Assembly: GCF_900113135.1 (NCBI RefSeq) | Contig: NZ_FOOH01000008.1 | Location: forward strand, 104,006-168,005 | Source: Salegentibacter agarivorans | Lineage (GTDB): Bacteria > Bacteroidota > Bacteroidia > Flavobacteriales > Flavobacteriaceae | Direction of reading: 5' to 3' | DNA length: 64,000 bases | Part shown: positions 9,968-19,367 of the stretch, piece by piece | Layout of the letters: every line of letters starts with the position of its first letter | How positions within the stretch are numbered: position 1 is the stretch's first letter | The notes under the pieces: model-generated | Database searches by the model: none | What the model saw: only the letters and a program-made list of their open reading frames with translations | What the model was told of the DNA's origin: nothing | Program-made: the position numbers and the translations under genes

Positions 9968-10208
9968 GGTAATTAAGTTTAAGCCATTGTAGTTGTTTTT
10001 GTTCAAGCGGAAAGTAGATTTAGCTTCAGGTCTCCAGGAAAAAGTACTGTACAAAATATCAAAATGTAAAAACCGTTCTTTTTTATCGAAGGTCGTTTTT
10101 CCATTCATTTAAGTAAGAAGAAATTTGTTTAAGAATTTTTAAAAGAGCGGAAAATAAAAAAATCTAATAGAAATTTCTGTTTTAAGATGATGAAAAGTAG
10201 GGAAATTT

Positions 10209-10691
10209 TTATTTTCTTACTAAATATAAATTCTTCCTCCCTTCCTTTTTAATTTTGAGATATTTTTCAGAATTAAGTCTCCTTAAAATGGAAGAAACAT
10301 TCTTTGAATCAATAGTAATATCAAAATTTTCTTTTAATTTCCCTACTATATCTCTAGTACTTTGCCAAGTATTAAAATCGCCTTTTTTAATTAAATCTTT
10401 AATTCTGATAGTTAATCTGGATTTTTCTTTTCGATTAGGAGATAGTTCATTTTTCGCTTTTATTGTTAACTCGACGTCTAAAATTTCTTTAGGATGTAAA
10501 TTTAATGCAAAACATACCTCTACGAAACTTGATAAAAGCGCATCTTGACCGTTTTCGATCTTTACTACAGTATTATAGCTTAATCCCGCTTTGTCAGCTA
10601 TGTCCGTTATTTCGAAATTCTGCTTTTGTCTTTCCTCAGTTATTTTTGCACCAATTGTTTTAAGTGCCTTTTTACATAAGTATTCTGCCAT
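10209..10691 (-). CDS. XRE-family helix-turn-helix regulator
   Basis: 160 residues. I chose the ATG at 10689-10691 (MAEYLCKKALKTIG); the frame continues to a TTG at 10721, but that start would sit inside the operator-like repeat. Residues about 12-65 form an XRE HTH (ITDIADKAGLSYNTVVKIENG). The C-terminus (SSILRRLNSEKYLKIKKEGRKNLYL) looks like a winged-helix segment. It is likely a DNA-binding repressor that controls itself through the inverted repeat at 10715-10749. Confidence 0.75.
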   Translation of the reverse strand: MAEYLCKKALKTIGAKITEERQKQNFEITDIADKAGLSYNTVVKIENGQDALLSSFVEVCFALNLHPKEILDVELTIKAKNELSPNRKEKSRLTIRIKDLIKKGDFNTWQSTRDIVGKLKENFDITIDSKNVSSILRRLNSEKYLKIKKEGRKNLYLVRK

Positions 10692-10714
10692 ATTCAAATT
10701 GACAAATACTATTG

Positions 10715-10749
10715 ACGACAAAAAATATCTCGTAATTAAATTTTGTCGT
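10715..10749. promoter_or_regulatory. Operator-like inverted repeat for the XRE regulator
   Basis: Arms ACGACAAAA (10715-10723) and TTTTGTCGT (10741-10749) are perfect complements separated by 17 bases. The repeat lies just upstream of the XRE start and next to the divergent promoter at 10758-10790, so the regulator could control both directions. Binding is inferred, not shown. Confidence 0.6.
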
Positions 10750-10757
10750 TTAAAATT

Positions 10758-10790
10758 TTTGTTTATATTTACTTGATATTAATATATTTG
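10758..10790 (+). promoter_or_regulatory. Bacteroidota-type promoter
   Basis: TTTG at 10758-10761, 21 bases, then TATATTTG at 10783-10790, matching the -33 TTTG and -7 TAnnTTTG elements of the Bacteroidota housekeeping sigma factor. It points to the structured RNA region; transcription should start near 10797. Confidence 0.7.
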
Positions 10791-10796
10791 CGAAAC

Positions 10797-10983
10797 TTCT
10801 TAAAGTAAAATATTAGAAGCATTCGCTTTGAATCTCGCGTCAGAAAACTGGTAATTTTCAAACAAACCACGAGAGGATGAGCAAGGATGCTCACGACCCG
10901 GGCGTGAGTTTGCTGCTTATTGTGGTTTTAAGGTATACCAGTGCCTCTGATGCAATAAGACGAGCTCTCACGCCTTTTTTTTA
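10797..10983 (+). ncRNA. Candidate structured non-coding RNA (rod-like, possibly 6S-like) with terminator
   Basis: No reading frame, but a nested set of pairings forms a long interrupted rod: GCGTCAG 10837-10843 with CTGATGC 10947-10953, ACTGGTA 10847-10853 with TACCAGT 10936-10942, AAACCAC 10864-10870 with GTGGTTT 10922-10928, and CTCACG 10890-10895 with CGTGAG 10903-10908. The transcript ends CTCACGCC at 10967-10974 followed by a T run. GGCGTGAG at 10901-10908 can instead pair with that last segment, so the end could act as a terminator switch. A rod with a central bubble recalls 6S RNA, but I cannot confirm the class. Confidence 0.62.
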
Positions 10984-11040
10984 TTTTAAAACTGGCTATT
11001 TCTCTTCTTTTTCAAAGTAATCTTCTACAATTTATTATAA

Positions 11041-11433
11041 AGTCTCGCAGCCCAGAATGCTCTATTTTGGCGACCTAAAATTGTGTTCTAATCTAAACCT
11101 ATTGCGGGATGGGTGAAAATCAAAAAAATCTCGTAAAGGGGGCTCCTCGCCCTCAAAGAGGATACTATGCCTGAACGGGAACAGGTGAAAGTCCCGTGGG
11201 TAGCTGTTTTTATGCCCTATTTTAATACAGCCTGGGTGGGAAGCCCCTCGGCCCCCATTGGGGAATAAAAAGTGGGCCTCTGGGAAAAATTTGATTTGGT
11301 TAATAGGTGCTAACGGGTAGGGCCGTTAGGTTTAGCAAAAAAAGAAATTGTTTATGAAAAGAAAAGTGAATTAGCCTTTAAGGCATTAAGCCAAAAAGCC
11401 TTCCCCTAAGATTGGAGTCAGACGGGGAAGGCC
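11041..11433 (+). promoter_or_regulatory. Long structured 5' leader of the SusC operon, riboswitch-like
   Basis: The 390 bases before SusC are non-coding and rich in pairing: GGGGCT 11139-11144 with AGCCCC 11242-11247 closes a domain holding ACGGGA/TCCCGT (11175-11180/11192-11197) and GCTGT/ACAGC (11203-11207/11227-11231). CTAACGG/CCGTTAG (11310-11316/11323-11329) follows. The stretch at 11177-11194 (GGGAAC, then GGTGAAAGTCC) resembles the conserved core of cobalamin riboswitches, but the usual 3' box (GCCAGGAGACC) is not seen. It may be a degenerate cobalamin element or another RNA class. Confidence 0.5.
11398..11432 (+). terminator. Strong leader hairpin just upstream of SusC
   Basis: GCCTTCCCC (11398-11406) and GGGGAAGGC (11424-11432) form a perfect 9-bp stem with a 17-base loop, 46 bases before the SusC ATG. 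No long T run follows, so it could be an attenuator or expression-platform hairpin rather than a full terminator. Confidence 0.5.
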
Positions 11434-11478
11434 TAAGCTTAAATAAAACAATGTTTCATTCAAAACACACGTAAAATT

Positions 11479-14400
11479 ATGAAAAATAATTACTCGCGCC
11501 TTAAATGGGTGGCGCTAATTATTCTTGGCGGGATACTTATGTTCCTGTCAATGGTTGCAACTGCCGCAACTACTCCTCCTCCATTCTTGCAACAGCAAGA
11601 GGTATCGGGTATAGTAAAAGACCAAAATGGGCTTCCTATTCCAGGAGTTACAATTGCACTAAAAAATACCAACCGTGGTACCGTCACCAACCTAGATGGG
11701 GAATATAATATTACAGCTCCTGCAAATGGAGTTTTAGTATTCTCTTTTATAGGCTATACTACCGTCGAAATAGAAATAGATGGTCGGAAAGAAATAAATA
11801 TCCAACTAGAGGAAGACATTGCCGCTCTTGGTGAAGTTCAAATTAATGCTGGGTATTATAACACTACAGACAGAGAAAGAACGGGTAGTATTTCCCGAGT
11901 AACAAGTGAAGATATTGAGCAACAGCCAGTAGTAAGTCCGCTTGAAGCATTACAAGGAAGGATGGCTGGTGTAGAAGTAGAACAACCTAACGGAGTTCGT
12001 GGAGCAGCTTCCTCTATCCGAATCCGCGGACGGAACAGTCTAAGACTAGGAGGTGACCAACCTTTGTTTATAATAGACGGGGTGCCAATTAATGCCAATT
12101 CCATAAATAGTATAAGTCCATTTACCCAAAATAGCGGTATGGACCCCTTAAGTACTTTAAACTTGTCAAACATAGAAAGTATTGAGGTTTTAAAAGATGC
12201 CGATGCCACAGCTATTTATGGTTCAAGAGGGGCTAATGGAGTCGTACTTATTAGTACCAAAAGAAATAAAGGCGGCGATACCCAGATGGAGGCTAAATTA
12301 TACACCGGCTTTTCAAAGGTTTCCAATCGGATGGATTTAATGAACACTGCAGAATATTTGGAAGTCCGCCGAACAGCATTTGAAAATGACGGAGCAACTA
12401 CTAATGAGTATAATGGTAGAGACCTACTTCGTTGGGATCAAAATCAGGAAACGGATTGGCAGGAGGAACTTTTGGGAGGAACTTCTCCAATAACTGACCT
12501 AAATTTAGCAGTATCGGGCGGCAATGAACAAACATCATTTAGACTTGGAGGTTCATACAGGAAAGAAGGATCGGTTTTCCCTGGAACTTTTGAATATAAT
12601 AAAGTAACCGCAAATCTTAGTTTACATCACCGATCAAAAGACAATAAATTTGCGTTGGACCTTTCAGCAAATTATGGTGTAGACAATAACGAACTATTCT
12701 TCGGTTCCGATTTTGTAAGAATGGCAGTCACACTACCTCCAAATGCCCCTGAATTATACAATGAAGATGGCACCTTAAATTGGGCAGAAAACAGCTGGAT
12801 AAATCCACTAAACGGCTTATTCAAACCTCAAAATATAGAAACCAATAGTCTGTTAAGCAATCTTAGCTTAAAATACAACTTTGGAAAAGGTCTGGAATTT
12901 AAAACTAATTTTGGTTACTCTAATTTGCAAAGCGGAGAGGTTACAAAAAACCTAATTAATGCTTTTAATCCTGTTACCTGGGGTTATATAAGTCTTTTCT
13001 CCTATCATACCGATACCCGTAGAAATTCCTGGATAATAGAACCTCAAATCTCTTATAATAAGCAATTCGGTGATTTTAATATAAATGCAATCACCGGACT
13101 AACTTTTCAGGAAAACCAAAATAATTTTTTAACTATGGACGGTACTGGTTATGGTGATGATAGTCTAGTCGGAAACCTTAGTGCGGCGGATGAGGTGAGG
13201 GCAACTTCGGATCAAGAAATAAATTACCGCTATGCTGCTATATTTGGTCGTTTGGGCCTGGACTGGAAGGATAAATATTATTTAAATATTACTGGGCGAA
13301 AAGATGGTTCCTCTAGGTTTGGACCAAATAAACGTATCGCAAATTTCGGAGCCGTAGGTGCAGCCTGGATCTTTTCGGAAGAAGCTTTTATTCAGAGAAA
13401 TTTACCCATTTTAAGTTTTGGAAAACTTAGGGGTAGTTACGGAACTACTGGAAGTGATCAGATTCCGGATTATGGTTTTATGGATACTTACGAAGCTACG
13501 GATGGCCCTGGCGGTTTATATCCCACTAAACTTTATAATCCGAACTTTTCTTGGGAAATCAATAAAAAGTTAGAAGCCGCTTTACAACTCGGTCTTTTAG
13601 ACGATCGGATAAACTTAGAAATTAACTGGTATAGAAACAGGTCTTCCAATCAGTTAACCGGCTATCCTTTACCAGCCATAACAGGATTTAGTTCAGTACA
13701 AGCCAATCTTCCCGCCACCATTGAAAATTCCGGTTGGGAAATAGCCTTAAATACAACAAATATTCAAAATGAAGAATTTTCTTGGAGGACTTCTTTAAAT
13801 TTCACACTCCCTAAAAATAAATTGGTAGAGTTTGATAATTTGGATCTTACTCCTTATAGACAAACCTATAGGGTTGGAGAGCCTTTAAGTATAGCCTTGG
13901 TCTATAGATATGAAGGTATTAATCCTGAAACAGGACGCTATGAGGTACAGGATGTAAATGATGATGGTAGACTGGATTTTAGTGACAGAACAGGTACAGC
14001 TTTCGTAGGCAGAAAGTATTATGGAGGAGTTCAGAATACAATTAGAATAAAGAATTTCAACCTCGGTTTTCTTTTTGAATATATAAACCAGAATCGACGT
14101 AGTTATCTTTCTGAAATAGCAAATTCTCCGGGTACCTACGGTAATAATTCTACACAAATTTTGGATGCATGGACCCAGCCGGGAGACCAAACAAACATTC
14201 AACAGCTATCCACATCTACCTCTTCTTCCGCTGCATTTTCTAATGCAATGCTATCGGATGAAATGATAACAGACGCATCTTTTTTACGTTTAAAAACACT
14301 TTCGCTTAGTTACCAATTCTCGGAGTCTTTTGTAGAACGTATAGGATTGAAAGAACTGGACCTTTATATACACGGTCAAAATTTATTTACACTGACAGAT

Positions 14401-14481
14401 TACCTTGGCCTGGATCCTCAAGGAGGCATGGCAGTTCCTCCTATGCGTACCATTACTTCCGGTCTGAGATTAACCCTTTAA
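11479..14481 (+). CDS. SusC/RagA-family TonB-linked outer-membrane transporter
   Basis: 1000 residues: signal peptide (about 1-30), a carboxypeptidase-regulatory-like beta-sandwich (about 40-125, VSGIVKDQNGLPIPGVTI to EINIQLEED), a plug domain (about 130-260, with SIRIRGRNSL, PLFIIDGVPI, VLKDADATAIYGSRGANGV) and a beta-barrel to the C-terminal GLRLTL. SusC proteins pair with a SusD lid to import glycans or peptides across the outer membrane with TonB energy. The SusD gene follows after 8 bases and an M16 peptidase after that, which favours a peptide or protein substrate. A long folded leader precedes it. Confidence 0.95.
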   Translation: MKNNYSRLKWVALIILGGILMFLSMVATAATTPPPFLQQQEVSGIVKDQNGLPIPGVTIALKNTNRGTVTNLDGEYNITAPANGVLVFSFIGYTTVEIEIDGRKEINIQLEEDIAALGEVQINAGYYNTTDRERTGSISRVTSEDIEQQPVVSPLEALQGRMAGVEVEQPNGVRGAASSIRIRGRNSLRLGGDQPLFIIDGVPINANSINSISPFTQNSGMDPLSTLNLSNIESIEVLKDADATAIYGSRGANGVVLISTKRNKGGDTQMEAKLYTGFSKVSNRMDLMNTAEYLEVRRTAFENDGATTNEYNGRDLLRWDQNQETDWQEELLGGTSPITDLNLAVSGGNEQTSFRLGGSYRKEGSVFPGTFEYNKVTANLSLHHRSKDNKFALDLSANYGVDNNELFFGSDFVRMAVTLPPNAPELYNEDGTLNWAENSWINPLNGLFKPQNIETNSLLSNLSLKYNFGKGLEFKTNFGYSNLQSGEVTKNLINAFNPVTWGYISLFSYHTDTRRNSWIIEPQISYNKQFGDFNINAITGLTFQENQNNFLTMDGTGYGDDSLVGNLSAADEVRATSDQEINYRYAAIFGRLGLDWKDKYYLNITGRKDGSSRFGPNKRIANFGAVGAAWIFSEEAFIQRNLPILSFGKLRGSYGTTGSDQIPDYGFMDTYEATDGPGGLYPTKLYNPNFSWEINKKLEAALQLGLLDDRINLEINWYRNRSSNQLTGYPLPAITGFSSVQANLPATIENSGWEIALNTTNIQNEEFSWRTSLNFTLPKNKLVEFDNLDLTPYRQTYRVGEPLSIALVYRYEGINPETGRYEVQDVNDDGRLDFSDRTGTAFVGRKYYGGVQNTIRIKNFNLGFLFEYINQNRRSYLSEIANSPGTYGNNSTQILDAWTQPGDQTNIQQLSTSTSSSAAFSNAMLSDEMITDASFLRLKTLSLSYQFSESFVERIGLKELDLYIHGQNLFTLTDYLGLDPQGGMAVPPMRTITSGLRLTL

Positions 14482-14489
14482 AAATAAAT

Positions 14490-15878
14490 ATGATGAAATA
14501 TATTAAAATTCTGGTACTGGCTCTGGCCATCGTCCTACAACTTTCCTGTGAAGGTTTTGTTGAAATTGAAATTCCTGATGATAGGATAATCAATGAAAAT
14601 GTTTTTAGCAGGGAGAAAACTGCTAATAGTGCAGTAAAAGGTATTTATAATGAACTATACCAAGCAAAATTTTCCAGTGGTTTTCAGACATCAATTACTG
14701 TTCTTTCTGCCCTATCGGCTGATAATCTGAAGGCCACGGTAACAACCGAAAATCTACTTGAGTTCGAAGAAAATGAAATTTTTATTAAAAACAGCTATAA
14801 CCTAGGCATTTGGTCAAGCGCCTATAATATTATATATATGTCCAATGCAGTGATAGCAGGTCTAACTGGAAACAACAATATATCTCCGGAACTAAATGAA
14901 AAGCTTACAGGAGAAGCTCGTTTTATTCGAGCCTTCACCTATTACTACCTGGTTAATTTGTATGGAGATGTGCCTTTAATACTTAGAACCGGTTTTGAAG
15001 AAAATTCAAAAAAAATTAGAACTAGTACAGATGAAGTTTACCACCAGATAATTGAGGATTTAGAAATTGCCACCCAACAATTAGGGAACACCTACGAGAA
15101 TGGCGAGCGATTGCGTGCTAACCGTTTTACGGCTATGGCACTGCTGGCAAGGGTATATCTAAATTTAGGAGAATGGGAACTGGCGGAGAGTTATAGTACG
15201 GAAATAATTGATGCATCAGAAACTTTTGAACTATTACCACATGAAGAAGTGTTCCTGGCTAACAGCAAAGAGGCTATCTGGCAAATATCTCCCCTGGAAG
15301 GAGGATCTTCCAGAAGCAATACCCAAGAAGGTGCATTGTTTATTTTGCTCGATGATCCCGGACGTGTTGCTCTAACCGAGGACCTTATAGAATCATTTGA
15401 GAGCAATGACGCCCGACTGGATCAATGGATCGGACTATTAGAAACCGAAAATGAGAGCTATTATTTCCCTTATAAATATAAGGTTAAAAATACCACAGAT
15501 GGAAATTTAGAATACTCTATGGTAATGCGCCTTGGAGAACAATATTTAATCAGGGCTGAAGCTCGTGCTGAGATGGGTAAATTGGCCGAGAGCATTAGTG
15601 ATTTGAATGAAATAAGGCAGCGGTCAGATCTAAACCCGCTAGACCTAGATGATCAAAGTATCACTTCAGATAAAGTTATAAACCTCATCCTTGAAGAACG
15701 CAGAAAAGAATTATTTACAGAATGGGGTCACCGATGGCTAGACCTAAAACGCAAAGGGGAAGCGGGGCCTGTTTTATCTTCAAAAAAACCACTCTGGGAT
15801 AATACGGATATTTTTTATCCCATCCCAGAAGATGAGATATTAAAAAACCCTAACCTAACGCAAAATCCAGGTTATTAA
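14490..15878 (+). CDS. SusD/RagB-family substrate-binding lipoprotein
   Basis: 462 residues with lipoprotein signal (IVLQLSC, cysteine at about residue 20) and the SusD fold: TPR-like helices (EARFIRAFTYYYLVNLYGDVPL) and the C-terminal ERRKELFTEWGHRWLDLKR plus FYPIPEDEILKNPNLTQNPGY, hallmarks of the family. It sits on the outer face as the lid of the SusC transporter encoded 8 bases upstream. The following M16 peptidase starts 23 bases after its stop, so the three are one operon. Confidence 0.95.
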   Translation: MMKYIKILVLALAIVLQLSCEGFVEIEIPDDRIINENVFSREKTANSAVKGIYNELYQAKFSSGFQTSITVLSALSADNLKATVTTENLLEFEENEIFIKNSYNLGIWSSAYNIIYMSNAVIAGLTGNNNISPELNEKLTGEARFIRAFTYYYLVNLYGDVPLILRTGFEENSKKIRTSTDEVYHQIIEDLEIATQQLGNTYENGERLRANRFTAMALLARVYLNLGEWELAESYSTEIIDASETFELLPHEEVFLANSKEAIWQISPLEGGSSRSNTQEGALFILLDDPGRVALTEDLIESFESNDARLDQWIGLLETENESYYFPYKYKVKNTTDGNLEYSMVMRLGEQYLIRAEARAEMGKLAESISDLNEIRQRSDLNPLDLDDQSITSDKVINLILEERRKELFTEWGHRWLDLKRKGEAGPVLSSKKPLWDNTDIFYPIPEDEILKNPNLTQNPGY

Positions 15879-15901
15879 TAATACCGTAATCCTTAGACAA
15901 C

Positions 15902-18742
15902 ATGAAAATTAGTATAAAAAAAAGAATATTTCTTTTGCTTATTACCAACCTCATAGTAAATATTTCGTTGGCTAATACGAATATTCCCAATGATAGTGTA
16001 CCACTTGATGCCAGTATTAGGTATGGAATATTGCCTAATGGGCTGACTTACTATATTAAACCCATTGATAATCCCGGTGCCGGGTTAAATTTAAGACTGG
16101 TGGTTAAAGCGGGTATTAAACAAGAAAAAAAGGGGGAGTTAGACTTTGCTCATATTACAGAACATTTGGGCTTTGTCGCTGGAAAGAATATTTCAAGAAA
16201 AAAAACCCCTCATCTTTTTGATGAAGCAGGGGTTAGTTTGGCACAACTCAATGGCTTTACTGCCGGAAATTATACAGATTATTTTGTTCAGCTTTCTGAC
16301 AATAATGAAAAAGGTATTTCCCTAGCTTTAAATTTTTTCAAAGATATTCTATGGAATTTAGAACTGAGCGAAAAGAATATAGGACTGGAAAGAATAACTG
16401 TTTTTGATGAAACAAACGGTGGGGTTTTTAACTTGGGAATCCATTCATTTCATTTGGAACAGCAAATTACAGGCTGGGGTGCCGAAATCCCCGAAGATTT
16501 CGAAAAACATATAAAAACATTTGATCATGAAAAATTAATTGAGTTCTATAAAAGATGGTATCGTCCCGATTTAATGGCTATTGTCATAGTTGGAAATATA
16601 GACAATATTGATAAGGTGGAAAAAGAGATTAATGAAAAATTTGATAAAAAAAAGGAGCCGGGTAATCCTGTCGATCCTACTGTTGATCAAATGAATTACC
16701 TTGATAAAACACCTCAATTCTACAAAAAAGAACTGCAAGGTGATAATGACTATTTAATATATAAACCCATACATTTAAATTTTTACTTCCGTCAAAATAA
16801 CAATATTAAGGATCAAAGTAAAAATGGGTTAAAGGATCAATTGATAAGGAATTTATTTATCGAACTATTGAACAAAAAGTACTTACAAGTACTACAACAG
16901 TACAACACTTTTGGCGCAATTCGAGCTGAATTTCTGACCCCCCCTGCCGCTTTGAAACTCGAAATTGTTCCAATGGAAGGATTAAAAAAGGATTATATTG
17001 ATACTGCACTCAAAACCTTGAAAGGAATAAAGCAATACGGGTTTTCTACCGAAGATTTCAATCTTGGCAAAGCAGAATATCTTAATTCAATTAGGCAATC
17101 CGACACCTTAAGCCTGTCTTATTGGAAAAATCAAATCATTAATCATTTTGTCTACGGAGAGGCTTTACCCGAAAACAAGGAACAGCTTCAGGAAAGGATT
17201 TTACAAAACCTGGAAAAGGAAGAATTTCATAATGCTATAAAAAATTACATTAAGGATAAACCAGAAGATATAAGTATTGTGGCATATAAAGGTGATCCTG
17301 CGTTAGAGAATCCCGAAAAAAAGATAAAAAATTGGATAAATGAAATAAGCAATGAAACGGTGGAAAAACCTGATCGCCCTGAAAAGAAGTTAATTTTAAT
17401 GGATACTGTGCAAACTAACGCACTGGAGAAAACATCGGTAAAAGTTTTAGAGACTGAAATCACTGGAGCTAAAAGCTATCAATTGAAAAATGGGCTACGC
17501 ATTATATTAAAAGATTCACAAAACCATTCTTCAGGTAAGGGTGCAGATGAGAAAAAAATAGTATTTCAGGGTTTTTCGCAACATGGGATAAAATGCTTTC
17601 CACAGGAAGATTATTTTTCTGCTTTAAACTCAACGGAAATAACGAGGAATTCGGGAGTGGGGAAACTTAATAAATTTGAATTAGAGCGATATTTAGACCG
17701 CTACAGTTTTAAAGGTTTTGTATCCCCTTATATTGAATATGATGCAGCAGGAATTAAGGCTAATATTGCTTTAAAAGATATAGAAACTGCTTTGCAATTA
17801 GTATACTTGTATTTTACCTCTCCCAATTTTAATACGACGGCCTTTGAAGATTGGAAGACTTATCAAAAAATTTATATAGCATATCAAAATTATCCCGTAG
17901 AAAACTTCGAAAGTAACATCCGGGAATTTTTACCTGACAATGATTTTAAGCCAAAAGGCAGGAAATTTATTGAAGGGTTGGCCTATACAGATTTAAATAG
18001 GGCCAAGGAAATCTTTAATCAAATCTTCAATGATGCGGAAAATTTCACCTTTTTATTTTCAGGCGATTTTAATGAGGAAGAAGTTTTAAATCTTTGCCGA
18101 AAATATCTTGGTAATCTCCCTGTCACATCGGAATATTCAAGGTGTATAAGTAAAAGTGAAGAATCATTAGTTCTACCGGTTGAATCAAAGACTTTTCATT
18201 CAGTAGCACCTTTGAATTCCACGATGGTTAAAATGGTTTATGTGAAGGAATCGAATATTTCCTCTATAGACTGGCAGGAAGAAATCAAGTTGATTCTCTT
18301 AAACCATATTATGAAAGAATCGTTAATGCGTCGATTACGATTTAAATCCGAAGAAGGAGGCACTTATGAGGTGACGCCTGGTTTAAATATTGTTAACTCC
18401 CATAATTATATTGAAATTCCTATTGGTTTTAATTCAGACCCTAAAGATGTTGAACGATTAATTGGAGAAGTTCAAAACTTTATTGAGGAGCTGAGGAGCT
18501 CACCTGTAGAAATTTCATTTTTTGAAAAATTAAAAAAAACACAATTAAATAATAAAATAAGCTATGGCCTTGCTTTAGCCAAAATGCTAAGGCATTCGAA
18601 GGATAATTATCCTTGGTTGGATAAAGAAGAAAGAAATGCATTTATTAATTCCTTACATCCAAATGATCTACAAGAAACAGCCAATAATTATTTAAGCAAT
18701 AAACCGATAATTTTTAAAATGCTTCCAAAAGAAAATAAATAA
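15902..18742 (+). CDS. M16 (pitrilysin/insulinase-like) zinc metallopeptidase
   Basis: 946 residues with a signal peptide (about 1-25, ending SLANT). The inverted zinc motif HxxEH is intact: H84, E87, H88 in AHITEHLGF. Length fits a two-repeat M16 enzyme (clam-shell of two halves); the C-terminal half starts near TGAKSYQLKNGLRI and lacks a zinc site, as usual. It should cleave peptides in the periplasm. Its place behind SusCD recalls the FusA/FusC protein-import system and peptide-importing RagAB, so imported polypeptide may be its substrate (inference). Confidence 0.9.
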   Translation: MKISIKKRIFLLLITNLIVNISLANTNIPNDSVPLDASIRYGILPNGLTYYIKPIDNPGAGLNLRLVVKAGIKQEKKGELDFAHITEHLGFVAGKNISRKKTPHLFDEAGVSLAQLNGFTAGNYTDYFVQLSDNNEKGISLALNFFKDILWNLELSEKNIGLERITVFDETNGGVFNLGIHSFHLEQQITGWGAEIPEDFEKHIKTFDHEKLIEFYKRWYRPDLMAIVIVGNIDNIDKVEKEINEKFDKKKEPGNPVDPTVDQMNYLDKTPQFYKKELQGDNDYLIYKPIHLNFYFRQNNNIKDQSKNGLKDQLIRNLFIELLNKKYLQVLQQYNTFGAIRAEFLTPPAALKLEIVPMEGLKKDYIDTALKTLKGIKQYGFSTEDFNLGKAEYLNSIRQSDTLSLSYWKNQIINHFVYGEALPENKEQLQERILQNLEKEEFHNAIKNYIKDKPEDISIVAYKGDPALENPEKKIKNWINEISNETVEKPDRPEKKLILMDTVQTNALEKTSVKVLETEITGAKSYQLKNGLRIILKDSQNHSSGKGADEKKIVFQGFSQHGIKCFPQEDYFSALNSTEITRNSGVGKLNKFELERYLDRYSFKGFVSPYIEYDAAGIKANIALKDIETALQLVYLYFTSPNFNTTAFEDWKTYQKIYIAYQNYPVENFESNIREFLPDNDFKPKGRKFIEGLAYTDLNRAKEIFNQIFNDAENFTFLFSGDFNEEEVLNLCRKYLGNLPVTSEYSRCISKSEESLVLPVESKTFHSVAPLNSTMVKMVYVKESNISSIDWQEEIKLILLNHIMKESLMRRLRFKSEEGGTYEVTPGLNIVNSHNYIEIPIGFNSDPKDVERLIGEVQNFIEELRSSPVEISFFEKLKKTQLNNKISYGLALAKMLRHSKDNYPWLDKEERNAFINSLHPNDLQETANNYLSNKPIIFKMLPKENK

Positions 18743-18768
18743 TAGCAAATTAGGCATGCGAATGAAAA

Positions 18769-18796
18769 AGTGTACAGCCAAATTAGGCTGTACACT
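18769..18796. terminator. Bidirectional terminator between M16 gene and DUF6520 gene
   Basis: AGTGTACAGCC (18769-18779) and GGCTGTACACT (18786-18796) form a perfect 11-bp stem with a 6-base loop between two converging genes. Confidence 0.75.
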
Positions 18797-18806
18797 AATC
18801 ATTTAA

Positions 18807-19124
18807 TTAATCAGTAGGAGGAAAACCTTCAAGGCTCTTGATACCTCCTACTCCTATTGCAGGATCACCCAGATCTTCCGAATTGTATACCTTATAGGAA
18901 GCTCCAGGAGACGGGTCTTCTTCAAATGATACACGGCACTCCGCATCCCCTATTCCACATTCAACCTCAATTGGATACCAGTTGTTTCCAATATTTACAT
19001 ACATGGTTGCATAGCTATCACTTTCTGATAATTCGAGTTTCGGTTCTGAATCTACAGTAGCAAAAGTCAATCCTATGGCAAATATAAATGCCATCATCGG
19101 TAATATTAATTTTCTAAATTTCAT
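18807..19124 (-). CDS. DUF6520-like small secreted protein
   Basis: 105 residues: signal peptide MKFRKLILPMMAFIFAIGLTF ending near FATVDSE, an acidic mature part, and a close cysteine pair in ECGIGDAECRV that could be disulfide-bonded. The N-terminal FATVDSEP and Cys-pair layout match flavobacterial DUF6520 proteins, whose function is unknown. It converges on the SusC-SusD-M16 operon across a shared terminator. A product handled by, or regulating, that transporter and peptidase is possible but only inferred. Confidence 0.75.
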   Translation of the reverse strand: MKFRKLILPMMAFIFAIGLTFATVDSEPKLELSESDSYATMYVNIGNNWYPIEVECGIGDAECRVSFEEDPSPGASYKVYNSEDLGDPAIGVGGIKSLEGFPPTD

Positions 19125-19367
19125 AATATTTAAATTTAATTGTTAATAAATATGCCGTTGTAAAACAGGTATTCGGCCTCACCTGCATCATCGCGCAATA
19201 ATATTTTTAGAACTATTCTCTTCTTCTTAATTCAATTAGAATATTGAGTTTAAAAAGAATATAAATCCAGAATAGTTTTTTCTTTTTCTAGAAGTATAAA
19301 GGTCTGCAATAATCATATTCCAGATGAACCAGGGAATGTTCTGGGAAGGTATTTTTCGGTTCCTGGC

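Noticed and set aside
10797..10983. tmRNA or RNase P RNA
   Set aside because: The expected conserved segments (GAGGAAAGTCCGGGC for RNase P, the tRNA-like ends of tmRNA) are absent, and the length is too short.
16154..16168. Possible loss of the M16 active site
   Set aside because: HITEH satisfies HxxEH, so the zinc site is intact.
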